Source: Candidatus Woesearchaeota archaeon (GTDB taxonomy: Archaea > Nanobdellota > Nanobdellia > Woesearchaeales > 21-14-0-10-32-9). Taken from it: DNA of 15,176 nucleotides. The notes under the pieces are model-generated. The model was not told where the DNA came from. It searched no databases and saw only the letters and a program-made list of their open reading frames with translations. The translations under genes were made by a program, and so were the position numbers. Of this stretch, positions 5,523 to 12,029 are shown piece after piece. The number at the start of each line of letters is the position of its first letter. The first letter of the stretch is position 1. Where the stretch lies: contig SKHC01000063.1 of NCBI GenBank assembly GCA_007117145.1, forward strand, positions 1-15,176. Direction: 5' to 3'.

Positions 5523-6545
5523 TTAACACTCTCCGTTCACGTAGTGTTTTACTTGTGCCATGCAGGCAAAGCATTCATTGCTAAACGTTTTGCTAGTACC
5601 ATTGTCTAAATAGCCACATACTGGCTCTAAGTACTCAGCGCACATTTCTGGGGTTTCTCCCTGGCAATAATTTATCTGGGTTTCGTTTTGTTTCGGGTTG
5701 AATTTCATTTCTTGAATTTGTCCTCTGATGATGAGTACGTCAACTTCGAATCCTTTGATGTTTTCATGGGTTGGTGTATCAAACTCGTACATATACTTGT
5801 AACAGTTGGCATCGTATGATATTATGGTTGCTATGTCTTTTTGAAACGTTGTGCATACGGATCTTGGGGGTTTTTCTATTGCTATAAGTTGTAGGTTTTC
5901 TCCTCCAAGCTGGGCATAGTTGTAGCTTTCTTTGATTTGCTCTTCTATTGTTTTCTGTGTTGTTTCTTGTACTACTTCTACGACTGTGTTTTTGGGTCCG
6001 ACTGTAACTTGTTCGAATGTTGAGTACATTATTCCTCCTGCTATAATTGCTGATATGAATATCATGCATATTATGAGGATTGCGACAAAGAATTTTAAAG
6101 CAAAGCTAGAGGATATATCCTCTTTAGCTTTTTGCTTTCCGGTTTTGTCTTGGGGCATTATGATGGCTGCTATGATATATAGTATAAGGCCTGCTCCGTT
6201 AAAGAATATTGTTACTAGTATCCAGATTATTCTAATTATTGAGCTATCTATCTTTGTGTATTTTGCGATTCCTCCGCAAACTCCAAACAATATTTTATCA
6301 TCACTGCTTTTGGTTAAGGTTTTCGTTGTTGACTTTGTTGTTTCCACTGGGTATTCTTTTAGTATGAAGTAAAGTATTGCGCCGATTATGTTTAAAAACA
6401 CTATTATTAGTATCCATATGAGTTTGTGTTCAGGTCTCATTTTTGCTTTTATACAATCTACGAGTGCCCAAAGCCAAAATCCTAGCATGGCTAAAGCTGC
6501 AAATACGAAGATTGCTATTATGAAGGGAGCTATTATCATGTTCAT
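5523..6545 (-). CDS. PLDc_N-PspC membrane protein with C-terminal Kazal-like domain
   Basis: This protein of 340 residues has several parts. A PLDc_N-like double-helix segment (about 8-66) has the L-W-A-L-V-D turn and the G-A-I-L-Y-F end. A PspC domain (84-131) has L-F-G-V-C-G-G-I-A-K-Y and a hydrophobic hairpin ending in I-I-M-P. A further transmembrane helix (about 149-173) follows. The large extracytoplasmic region (174-340) finishes with six cysteines at 294, 302, 310, 325, 328 and 340. There, P-V-C-G, T-F-S-N-E-C and the closing G-E-C resemble a Kazal-type protease-inhibitor fold. PspC is known from envelope-stress sensing in bacteria; whether that applies here is inference. ATG 6545 is preceded by GGTGATA (6551-6557) and a TATA box at 6581-6590. 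It heads an operon with a small secreted protein. Confidence 0.85.
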   Translation of the reverse strand: MNMIIAPFIIAIFVFAALAMLGFWLWALVDCIKAKMRPEHKLIWILIIVFLNIIGAILYFILKEYPVETTKSTTKTLTKSSDDKILFGVCGGIAKYTKIDSSIIRIIWILVTIFFNGAGLILYIIAAIIMPQDKTGKQKAKEDISSSFALKFFVAILIICMIFISAIIAGGIMYSTFEQVTVGPKNTVVEVVQETTQKTIEEQIKESYNYAQLGGENLQLIAIEKPPRSVCTTFQKDIATIISYDANCYKYMYEFDTPTHENIKGFEVDVLIIRGQIQEMKFNPKQNETQINYCQGETPEMCAEYLEPVCGYLDNGTSKTFSNECFACMAQVKHYVNGEC

Positions 6546-6550
6546 GTTGT

Positions 6551-6590
6551 TATCACCAACTTAATATATTTCATAAACATTTATAAATAA
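6551..6590 (-). promoter_or_regulatory. TATA box and Shine-Dalgarno site of the PspC-Kazal operon
   Basis: A TATA-like TTATTTATAA (6581-6590) predicts transcription from about 6560. That leaves a leader of roughly 14 nt carrying GGTGATA (6551-6557) eight bases before ATG 6545. Unlike most promoter-proximal genes in the window, this one is not leaderless. Confidence 0.55.
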
Positions 6591-6607
6591 TAGTAAGGAT
6601 AAATATA

Positions 6608-6618
6608 GAGGAATCCTC
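6608..6618. promoter_or_regulatory. Inverted repeat in the divergent promoter region
   Basis: GAGGA-A-TCCTC forms a perfect 5-bp inverted repeat around one base. It lies in the 112-nt gap between the PspC-Kazal operon and the polytopic membrane protein/winged-helix pair. It lies just downstream of an AT-rich TATA-like stretch (6601-6607) of the rightward gene. It could be an operator for the winged-helix protein, but a repeat this short can occur by chance. Confidence 0.3.
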
Positions 6619-6657
6619 CATATTGTAAAAAAATGGCGGTGTTCATTTAAGTGACTC

Positions 6658-7347
6658 ATGGAAATCTCAATTATTCAAATAATCGGCATAGAAACACTTT
6701 ACACGTTAGCTGTTGTGCTTCCTGCACTGGCTGTTTTTTTTAAAACGAAGAGTCTTTACAATTTCAGCGGATATAAGGGTTTGAAGTATTTTAGTTTGGC
6801 TTTTTTGTTCATAGTTACAGGGTTTATCCTGAGATTTTTTATTATGCTTGGCAAAGTTAGCAGTGGTAATGTTATAAGTACAATTGATCAGTTTGATTTG
6901 CTTTTGCTTGGTATGATCTTCTTTTTAACAGCTGGTGGACTACTTTTATTTTATAGTTTAGTGTGGAAGCGTTTTGAGAGGAGAAGTTATGAAAGCAAGC
7001 CAATTAATAATACGTTGGTTATGGTTTATTCGATTAGTATATTAATTGCGGTTTTCGACTTTTTAAATCAGAGTTTCGTTGCTTATTATTCTAGTCAGAT
7101 CATCGTGTTTTTAACTGCAAGTATTATAAGTTATAATAGTTATGTAAAAGACAAAAAGAAGTTTAAACAATTTTATTTTATTAGCATGGTTTTGTTTTTG
7201 ATTGCTATGATCATCAATTTGATTGCTCAATACACTATTGACTCTTACCCTTACATTAGGTTTTACACTTATATATTAACTGCGATTATCATGTTCATTT
7301 TTTACTATGTTACTAAACAATTGCTTTTGCAAAAACAAGATGGCTGA
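6658..7347 (+). CDS. Polytopic (about seven-helix) membrane protein of unknown function
   Basis: This 229-residue protein is almost entirely hydrophobic helices. Segments are visible near residues 5-28, 42-63, 78-103, 118-136, 139-156, 172-190 and 199-221, consistent with seven membrane spans. Short charged loops (for example K-R-F-E-R-R near 104-109 and K-D-K-K-K near 161-165) separate them. No transporter or enzyme motif is recognised. The topology resembles 7TM sensory modules found next to regulators. The downstream winged-helix gene starts within its last codons (8-nt overlap), so the two products are made together. A TATA-like stretch at 6601-6607 may be its promoter, but no leaderless spacing or convincing Shine-Dalgarno is seen. 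A sensor role is inference. Confidence 0.75.
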   Translation: MEISIIQIIGIETLYTLAVVLPALAVFFKTKSLYNFSGYKGLKYFSLAFLFIVTGFILRFFIMLGKVSSGNVISTIDQFDLLLLGMIFFLTAGGLLLFYSLVWKRFERRSYESKPINNTLVMVYSISILIAVFDFLNQSFVAYYSSQIIVFLTASIISYNSYVKDKKKFKQFYFISMVLFLIAMIINLIAQYTIDSYPYIRFYTYILTAIIMFIFYYVTKQLLLQKQDG

Positions 7348-7612
7348 AAAAAGAGAAAGGTTGGATGTTGTTTATGATGTGCTTCAAAGTATTTTAAAGA
7401 GTAATAACAAGGTTGGTCCGACAAGGCTTATTCAGTCTAGTAATTTAAGTCCTGCTATGTTTAAAGAGTACATTAACGATTTATTAGGCAATGGTTTGAT
7501 TGAGGAAGAACTAGTGAAATCAAAGAAATTTTACTCTGTTACTGATAAAGGTTTTAAGTTTATAGAAGAGTATAAGGTTTTCAAAAACTTCGTTGTTGAG
7601 CTTGGGCTTTGA
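7340..7612 (+). CDS. Winged-helix DNA-binding protein (ArnR1/HTH_45-like)
   Basis: This 90-residue protein fits an archaeal winged helix. The first helix carries basic residues (A-E-K-R-E-R-L). The helix-turn-helix covers about 24-55, with K-V-G-P-T-R-L then S-P-A-M-F-K-E-Y. The wing is at about 58-75 (G-L-I-E-E-E..K-F-Y-S-V-T-D-K-G), and a closing helix leads to the V-E-L-G-L end. The K-G-x-x-F-I-E-E-Y pattern and terminal G-L are typical of small archaeal regulators of the HTH_45/ArnR1 type. Although the frame is open further upstream, ATG 7340 fits the domain and overlaps the preceding stop by 8 nt. It may act with the overlapping membrane protein and may regulate the divergent promoter region. 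Its target is unknown. Confidence 0.75.
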   Translation: MAEKRERLDVVYDVLQSILKSNNKVGPTRLIQSSNLSPAMFKEYINDLLGNGLIEEELVKSKKFYSVTDKGFKFIEEYKVFKNFVVELGL

Positions 7613-7619
7613 GCAAAAT

Positions 7620-7627
7620 TTTTTAAA
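7620..7627 (+). promoter_or_regulatory. TATA box of sppA
   Basis: TTTTTAAA, just after the winged-helix stop and preceded by a GCAAAA BRE-like element, is centred 28 nt before ATG 7652. This argues for that start rather than the open TTG region upstream, and for a leaderless mRNA. Confidence 0.6.
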
Positions 7628-7651
7628 TCCTTGTTGATTTCTTGTAAGTTA

Positions 7652-8527
7652 ATGGTTAAGAAAAAAAGTGATAAACGAGTTATTATTTTAACTATAGTTG
7701 TTATTATCGGGGCTTTGTTTTTAATCAACGTTATTTCTAATGCTATAGGTAATTTTGAAACTGCTAAGACGAAAAGAGTCAGTGTGATTAATGTCTACGG
7801 AGAGATTAGCGGTCAAAAAGTTGGAGGATTATTCAGCGTTGGCCAAAGTAGTCATGACCTTGTTAAAAGGATTAATGAAGCAAATCAAGACTCTTCTATT
7901 GACGCAGTACTTTTTAGAATTGACAGTCCAGGTGGAACGCCTGTTGCTAGTCATGAAATTGTAAGGGCTATTAAGGCTTTAGATAAGCCAAGCGCTGCTG
8001 TGATTAGAGATGTTGGAGCTAGCGGAGCGTACTGGGTTGCAAGTGCTACTGACTTTGTTGTAAGTGATGAGTTAAGTCTTACTGGCAGTGTTGGTGTTCT
8101 TGGTGGTTTCTTTGACATCCACGAATTTTTGGAGAGATATAATATTAGTTATGAGAGATTTACTGGTGGAGAGTACAAGGATCTTGGAAGTCCGTTTAGA
8201 GAAATTACTGAGGTTGAAAGAGAGCTTCTTCAAACCAAGATTGATATGATGCATGACTTTTTCTTAGAAGATGTAAGGCAACTTAGAAACTTAGATGAGA
8301 GGCAGTTTGAAGAGGTTAGAACAGGTATTTACTTTATTGGTCTTGAAGCCATAAATCTTGGCTTAGTTGACCAACTTGGAAATGAGGATTTCGCTGTTAG
8401 TTGGCTTGAAGAAGAGCTTGAAGGAAATGTTAGACTTATTGAAAGGCAAGAGAGGACTAGTTTGTTTGGAACACTTGCTGGTATGAGCTTGAATCCTTTT
8501 AGTCAAAGTTTTATAATGCTTCGATAA
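7652..8527 (+). CDS. sppA: Signal peptide peptidase SppA (S49 family)
   Basis: This membrane-bound serine protease degrades signal peptides left after secretion. The protein has 291 residues, close to the short single-domain SppA form of archaea and Gram-positive bacteria. A basic N-terminus is followed by a membrane anchor at about 10-30. The Ser/Lys dyad is visible: Ser124 in V-G-A-S-G-A-Y-W (121-128) and Lys176 in G-G-E-Y-K-D-L-G-S-P (172-181). D-S-P-G-G-T (91-96) forms the oxyanion region, and T-G-S-V-G-V-L-G (144-151) matches the family. The catalytic domain is expected outside the cell. ATG 7652 is selected by the TATA box 28 nt upstream. With lspA in the same window, two steps of signal-peptide handling are encoded close together. 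Confidence 0.93.
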   Translation: MVKKKSDKRVIILTIVVIIGALFLINVISNAIGNFETAKTKRVSVINVYGEISGQKVGGLFSVGQSSHDLVKRINEANQDSSIDAVLFRIDSPGGTPVASHEIVRAIKALDKPSAAVIRDVGASGAYWVASATDFVVSDELSLTGSVGVLGGFFDIHEFLERYNISYERFTGGEYKDLGSPFREITEVERELLQTKIDMMHDFFLEDVRQLRNLDERQFEEVRTGIYFIGLEAINLGLVDQLGNEDFAVSWLEEELEGNVRLIERQERTSLFGTLAGMSLNPFSQSFIMLR

Positions 8528-8528
8528 C

Positions 8529-8537
8529 TATTTAAAA
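8529..8537 (+). promoter_or_regulatory. TATA box of the dph2-like gene
   Basis: TATTTAAAA lies directly after the sppA stop, centred 29 nt before ATG 8562. This shows that the short Dph2-like protein starts at its own promoter and is not the end of a longer frame. Confidence 0.6.
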
Positions 8538-8561
8538 AAACTCTAATTCTTTTGGTTTAAT

Positions 8562-9287
8562 ATGAGAGTCGTTCACATTCAAGCAAGGATTAATGCTGTT
8601 TTTGATTTACCTAAAAGTTTTATTGAAAAGCTTCCAAAGAGAGTTGCTGTTTTTACAACTATTCAATTGATGAATAGCTTGGAGCCCATGACAAAGCAAA
8701 TAGAGGAAAGTGGTAGAGAGCCAATTGTTTTCAAAACAGTGCATACTAGAAATAAGGGTCAAATTCTTGGTTGCAACGTTCAAAACTTTAAAAGTTATGC
8801 TGATGAGGATTTTGACGCGTTTGTTTACGTCGGAGATGGTTTGTTTCACCCAAAGGCTCTTGTTTGGAAGAACGAGGATAAAAAAGTTTTTGGTTATAAC
8901 CCTTTTACTTCTGAGCAATACGTAATTAAAGGAGAGGATGTTGAAAGAACTAGGAAGCAGTATAGGGCTGCAAACAGCTTGTTTCAAATGGCAAGAAGAG
9001 TTGGAGTTCTTGTCACGACTAAACCCGGTCAGTTCTTTTTAAAGAAGGCTTTTGAGCTTAGAAAAGAGTATCCTGACAAAAAGTTTTATTTTTTTATTGA
9101 CAACACGATAAACTTTCAAGCACTGGAGGATTTTCCTTTCGTTGAGTGTTGGGTTAATACTGCTTGTCCTAGGATTCCTTTTGAAGACCAAGTAAATATT
9201 TCTAAGCCTGTTGTTAACATGGAAGATGTGAAAAAACAAAATTCTTTCAGAGCCGTATACCATCAAAGTGGTAGTTTGCGAAAATAA
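8562..9287 (+). CDS. dph2: Dph2-family diphthamide biosynthesis protein, N-terminally short
   Basis: The Dph1/Dph2 family uses a 4Fe-4S cluster and S-adenosylmethionine to transfer a 3-amino-3-carboxypropyl group to a histidine of elongation factor 2. Recognisable are L-P-K-R-V-A-V-F-T-T-I-Q (24-35), G-Q-I-L-G-C-N (66-72) and T-A-C-P-R-I (200-205). These match the second and third family domains, and Cys71 and Cys202 correspond to two of the three cluster ligands. The protein has 241 residues, about 100 fewer than the roughly 340 of characterised archaeal Dph2. The first domain with its G-A-C-D-type cysteine is not present. Because the complete sppA gene and a TATA box precede the ATG, this is not a window-edge or simple frameshift effect. 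A separately encoded first domain, or a changed chemistry, are the open alternatives. Confidence 0.85.
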   Translation: MRVVHIQARINAVFDLPKSFIEKLPKRVAVFTTIQLMNSLEPMTKQIEESGREPIVFKTVHTRNKGQILGCNVQNFKSYADEDFDAFVYVGDGLFHPKALVWKNEDKKVFGYNPFTSEQYVIKGEDVERTRKQYRAANSLFQMARRVGVLVTTKPGQFFLKKAFELRKEYPDKKFYFFIDNTINFQALEDFPFVECWVNTACPRIPFEDQVNISKPVVNMEDVKKQNSFRAVYHQSGSLRK

Positions 9288-9302
9288 GCTTAGTTATTCC
9301 GA

Positions 9303-9308
9303 TTTTTT
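9303..9308 (+). terminator. T-run terminator after dph2
   Basis: Six T residues lie 16 nt past the dph2-like stop and ahead of the TATA-like element of the next gene. This fits an archaeal oligo-T terminator. Confidence 0.4.
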
Positions 9309-9319
9309 GCTGAAAGGTG

Positions 9320-9327
9320 TTATTAAA
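9320..9327 (+). promoter_or_regulatory. TATA-like element of the 9350 gene
   Basis: TTATTAAA is centred about 26 nt before ATG 9350, the same spacing seen at the other leaderless genes here. Confidence 0.5.
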
Positions 9328-9349
9328 CTTTTATTTCTAATATCGTTGT

Positions 9350-9664
9350 ATGACTCTTGATGATTTTTTAATTAAATACAGCAGGTTCATAGATAACGTT
9401 GACATGTACCTTGGACCTGTGAGTAGTTTGTCAAAGCAAGTAGGAGAGCCTTTGTTTGATAGTATAAGTGCTGTTACAAAGACTTTAGATATCGGAGTTA
9501 AAGTTCCTTTTGTTTGTATATATGTTGCAAGAACCAAGGATTTTTCGAGTATTCCCTATTTTACGTTGAAAGAAACTTTTGCAGCTACTGTACCTTACGG
9601 TGGTTTTATTGAGATTTTTAGAACGTATGAAAAAATTACAAGAAAAAACATAAAAATTAGGTGA
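9350..9664 (+). CDS. Small conserved-looking protein of unknown function
   Basis: I do not recognise this 104-residue protein. It begins with an amphipathic helix (T-L-D-D-F-L-I-K-Y). A moderately hydrophobic middle follows (about 47-60, I-G-V-K-V-P-F-V-C-I-Y-V-A-R), then an aromatic and glycine segment (V-P-Y-G-G-F-I-E-I-F) and a basic end (about 95-104). The single Cys is at about residue 56. No clear transmembrane span, signal peptide or catalytic motif is seen, although peripheral membrane binding is possible. It has its own TATA-like element at a leaderless spacing and ends three bases from the convergent uS7 stop. Codon use and the promoter support a real gene. Confidence 0.6.
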   Translation: MTLDDFLIKYSRFIDNVDMYLGPVSSLSKQVGEPLFDSISAVTKTLDIGVKVPFVCIYVARTKDFSSIPYFTLKETFAATVPYGGFIEIFRTYEKITRKNIKIR

Positions 9665-9667
9665 TGC

Positions 9668-10264
9668 TTAACGGCTTGAGTCTGCTTGTCTTTCAAGTTC
9701 TAGCTTTTTGCTTATTGCAAGACTTGTGTTACTCATATTATAAGCGTTAATTATTTCTTCAGCTAGGGCATCTGTGAATTTCTTTTTCTTATTGAAAGAC
9801 TTTTGCCTTGCTCCTTGAGCCATTAATTTTAACACCATGTCGATTCTTCTTTGTGGTGCGCACTCAACTGCTTTAGGATACCTTGCTCCTCCGTACTCAA
9901 TAGTTACGATTTCTTCTCTTGGAGCTGCGTTTTCAATTGCTTTAACTAAGACTTCAATTGGATTCATTTTTAGCTTTTCTTCAACTTTATCTAAGCTTTC
10001 TTCAACTAATCCAAATACTTTCTGTGCTTTTCCTGTGTTGTGCCCAGAACTTATGAAATGCTTTTTGGCTTTATGGCCTGTAACCATTATCTTGTTGATT
10101 AGTCTTTCAACTATGAAGATTTTTGATTTATGGAATCTGTTTCCTGCGTATCTTGCCCCTGTTTTTGGTACAAGTACAGGTTTTATTGAAATGTATGGTT
10201 TTATTCCAACATCTTTAACTTCTATTCCTTTGGTTTCCCATTTATTAAATGCTAATACACTCAT
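9668..10264 (-). CDS. rps7: Ribosomal protein uS7 (S7/S5e)
   Basis: This is the small-subunit head protein that binds 16S rRNA and borders the E site. The 198-residue archaeal/eukaryotic-length protein contains the family signature K-I-F-I-V-E-R-L-I-N-K (about 48-58). It also has K-A-I-E-N-A-A-P-R-E-E (about 108-118), E-Y-G-G-A-R-Y-P-K-A-V (123-133), P-Q-R-R-I-D (137-142) and a C-terminal helix with A-E-E-I-I-N-A-Y. It lies just downstream of pyrG on the same strand. Its own TATA box overlaps the pyrG stop codon and is 26-27 nt from its ATG, so it can be made as a separate leaderless mRNA. It is not inside the usual rpsL-rpsG-EF2 string here. Confidence 0.96.
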   Translation of the reverse strand: MSVLAFNKWETKGIEVKDVGIKPYISIKPVLVPKTGARYAGNRFHKSKIFIVERLINKIMVTGHKAKKHFISSGHNTGKAQKVFGLVEESLDKVEEKLKMNPIEVLVKAIENAAPREEIVTIEYGGARYPKAVECAPQRRIDMVLKLMAQGARQKSFNKKKKFTDALAEEIINAYNMSNTSLAISKKLELERQADSSR

Positions 10265-10285
10265 AACGTCAAAGAAATGCCAAGC

Positions 10286-10294
10286 TATTTATAA
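10286..10294 (-). promoter_or_regulatory. TATA box of rps7 overlapping the pyrG stop codon
   Basis: TTATAAATA on the minus strand is centred about 26 nt before the rps7 ATG at 10264. The pyrG stop TAA (10291-10289) lies inside it. The same bases therefore end one gene and position transcription of the next. Confidence 0.65.
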
Positions 10295-11911
10295 GTATTT
10301 TGATTTTAAAGCACTGCTGATAAGTCCATAAAATAGTGGTGCTGGTTGTTCTAATCTTGATTTCAATTCAGGATGGGCTTGTGTTGCGGTAAAGTAAGGG
10401 TGGTCTTTTTTATTTAGTTCTATGAATTCTACCAGTCCTGTCTCGCTTGTGCCTGTGATTTTTAGTCCGTTTTCCTTTAAGATGTCTGTATATTTTGGGT
10501 TTACTTCAAATCTGTGTCTGTGCCTTTCATGAATTTCTAGCACGTTTTTGTTTTCTTTTCCAACTCCAAGTTTTTTGTACACTGACTTTATTATTCCATC
10601 TGTCAGGTATGCTTTGTAGCTTCCAAGTCGCATTGTTCCTCCTTTCATCACAACGTTTTTTTGCTCATCTAGTAATGAAACGACGTGGTTTTTTGATTGA
10701 GTATCTATTTCTAAGCTGTTTGCATCGTTAATTCCACATTTGTTTCTTGCGTATTCTATCACTGCTAGTTGGAGTCCGTAGCATATTCCAAGGTAGGGTA
10801 TTTTGTTTTCTCTTGCATATTTTATGGTGTTTATCTTGCCTTGTATTCCTCTTTTTCCAAATCCTCCCGGTACTATGATGGCATCTGTTGTTTTCAACGC
10901 TTCCATGTCAAAGTCTTTTTCTGTGTCAACAAATGTTATGTTTATCTTTGCGTTTAAGTTGAAACCACAGTGCTTTAAGCTTTCAACGATGCTTGCGTAG
11001 CTATCTTCTAGGTCTGTGTATTTTCCTGCGATGAGAACGTTTACTGTTTTATCTGATTTCTTAGTTAAGATTTTGTTCCATGTTTTCAGTTTTTCTGTGC
11101 TTCCTTTTTTTAGTTTTAATTCTTTTGAAATACTATCTATGAATTGTTGAGCAGAAAACACTTCAGGCAACTTGTATATGCAGTCTATATCAGGTGCTGT
11201 GTAGATTTTTGTTTGAGGTATGTTTCCAAACAAGCTTATTTTCCGTTTGCTTGACTCTGTTAAGAATTCTGGGCACCTTGCAACGATGAAGTTTGGCCAG
11301 ATACCTTTTTTTTGAAGAAGACTTAGTGATTGTTGGGTTGGCTTTGTTTTTTGCTCGCTGACACCAAAAGGTATCGGCACATACGTTATGTGAACGAAGA
11401 TCATGTTTTCTTCGCCTACTTTTTTTTGTAGTTGTCTTAGGGCTTCTATGAATAGCTCGTTTTCTATGTCTCCTACGGTTCCTCCAACTTCTATCAGTGT
11501 TAGTTGGCTTTTGGTTTTGTTTGAAACGTTTTGGATTTCTTCTTGGATTAGATCTGTTACGTGAGGTATTAGTTGGACTGTTTTTCCAAGGTAATCTCCT
11601 GTTCTTTCTCTTTTTTGAATTTCACGAAAGATTTTTCCCATGGTTATGCTTTGGTCTTTGACTGCGTTTATATCTAGAAAACGCTCGTAGTGTCCAAAGT
11701 CCATGTCTACTTCGAATCCATCGTCTAACACGAATACTTCTCCGTGTTCTATTGGATTCATCGTTCCAGGGTCACTGTTTAAGTACCCATCCAGTTTTAT
11801 TGGGACGACTTTATATTGGTCTGAGAAAAAAAAGCCCACCGTTGCTGCTGTTACGCCTTTTCCAAGGCCTGATAGTACTCCTCCGGTAAACACTATGTAT
11901 TTTGTTTTCAA
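10289..11911 (-). CDS. pyrG: CTP synthase
   Basis: The enzyme aminates UTP to CTP using glutamine and ATP, the last step of de novo pyrimidine synthesis. It has 540 residues, the usual full length. The N-terminal synthetase domain has the P-loop G-G-V-L-S-G-L-G-K-G (10-19), D-P-G-T-M-N-P (48-53 region), E-H-G-E-V-F (55-60), E-V-G-G-T-V-G-D-I-E (141-150) and F-G-V-S-E-Q-K-T-K-P-T-Q (182-193). The C-terminal class I glutamine amidotransferase domain carries the triad Cys377 (G-I-C-Y-G-L-Q), His513 and Glu515 (A-H-P-E). The reading frame has no suitable ATG at its start, so initiation is at TTG 11911. A GGGGG stretch lies a few bases before it, and TATA-like boxes lie at 11936-11943 and 11947-11954. 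It is divergent from aIF2 gamma. Confidence 0.97.
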   Translation of the reverse strand: MKTKYIVFTGGVLSGLGKGVTAATVGFFFSDQYKVVPIKLDGYLNSDPGTMNPIEHGEVFVLDDGFEVDMDFGHYERFLDINAVKDQSITMGKIFREIQKRERTGDYLGKTVQLIPHVTDLIQEEIQNVSNKTKSQLTLIEVGGTVGDIENELFIEALRQLQKKVGEENMIFVHITYVPIPFGVSEQKTKPTQQSLSLLQKKGIWPNFIVARCPEFLTESSKRKISLFGNIPQTKIYTAPDIDCIYKLPEVFSAQQFIDSISKELKLKKGSTEKLKTWNKILTKKSDKTVNVLIAGKYTDLEDSYASIVESLKHCGFNLNAKINITFVDTEKDFDMEALKTTDAIIVPGGFGKRGIQGKINTIKYARENKIPYLGICYGLQLAVIEYARNKCGINDANSLEIDTQSKNHVVSLLDEQKNVVMKGGTMRLGSYKAYLTDGIIKSVYKKLGVGKENKNVLEIHERHRHRFEVNPKYTDILKENGLKITGTSETGLVEFIELNKKDHPYFTATQAHPELKSRLEQPAPLFYGLISSALKSKYL

Positions 11912-11935
11912 ATTGTTCCCCCGGAATGATATATG

Positions 11936-11954
11936 AATTTAAATCCTTTATATT
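11936..11954 (-). promoter_or_regulatory. TATA-like elements upstream of pyrG
   Basis: Two candidates occur on the minus strand. AATATAAA (11947-11954) predicts a start near 11923, giving a leader of about 12 nt with a G-rich site. TTTAAATT (11936-11943) predicts leaderless initiation at the TTG itself. The sequence does not decide between them. Confidence 0.45.
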
Positions 11955-12001
11955 ATTTTCTAATTTTTTATCGTAAGCCTTCCGGCTGTTTTGCGCTAAA
12001 C

Positions 12002-12010
12002 TTATAAATA
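12002..12010 (+). promoter_or_regulatory. TATA box of aIF2 gamma
   Basis: TTATAAATA, preceded by a GCTAAAC BRE-like element, is centred 24 nt before ATG 12030. No Shine-Dalgarno is present in the remaining sequence, so the mRNA is probably leaderless. Confidence 0.65.
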
Positions 12011-12029
12011 ACCGCTTTTTACTTTTTAT

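Noticed and set aside
5932..6372. 146-codon open frame antisense to the PspC-Kazal gene
   Set aside because: It is the complement of a gene with recognisable PspC and Kazal-like domains, and its translation shows no domain, promoter or ribosome site of its own.
8607..8987. 126-codon open frame opposite the dph2-like gene
   Set aside because: No TATA box at the expected spacing and no recognisable motif; the plus-strand gene has family motifs.
9837..10331. 164-codon open frame opposite rps7
   Set aside because: rps7 is certain by family signatures; the antisense product is low-complexity hydrophobic sequence typical of the complement of AT-rich coding DNA.
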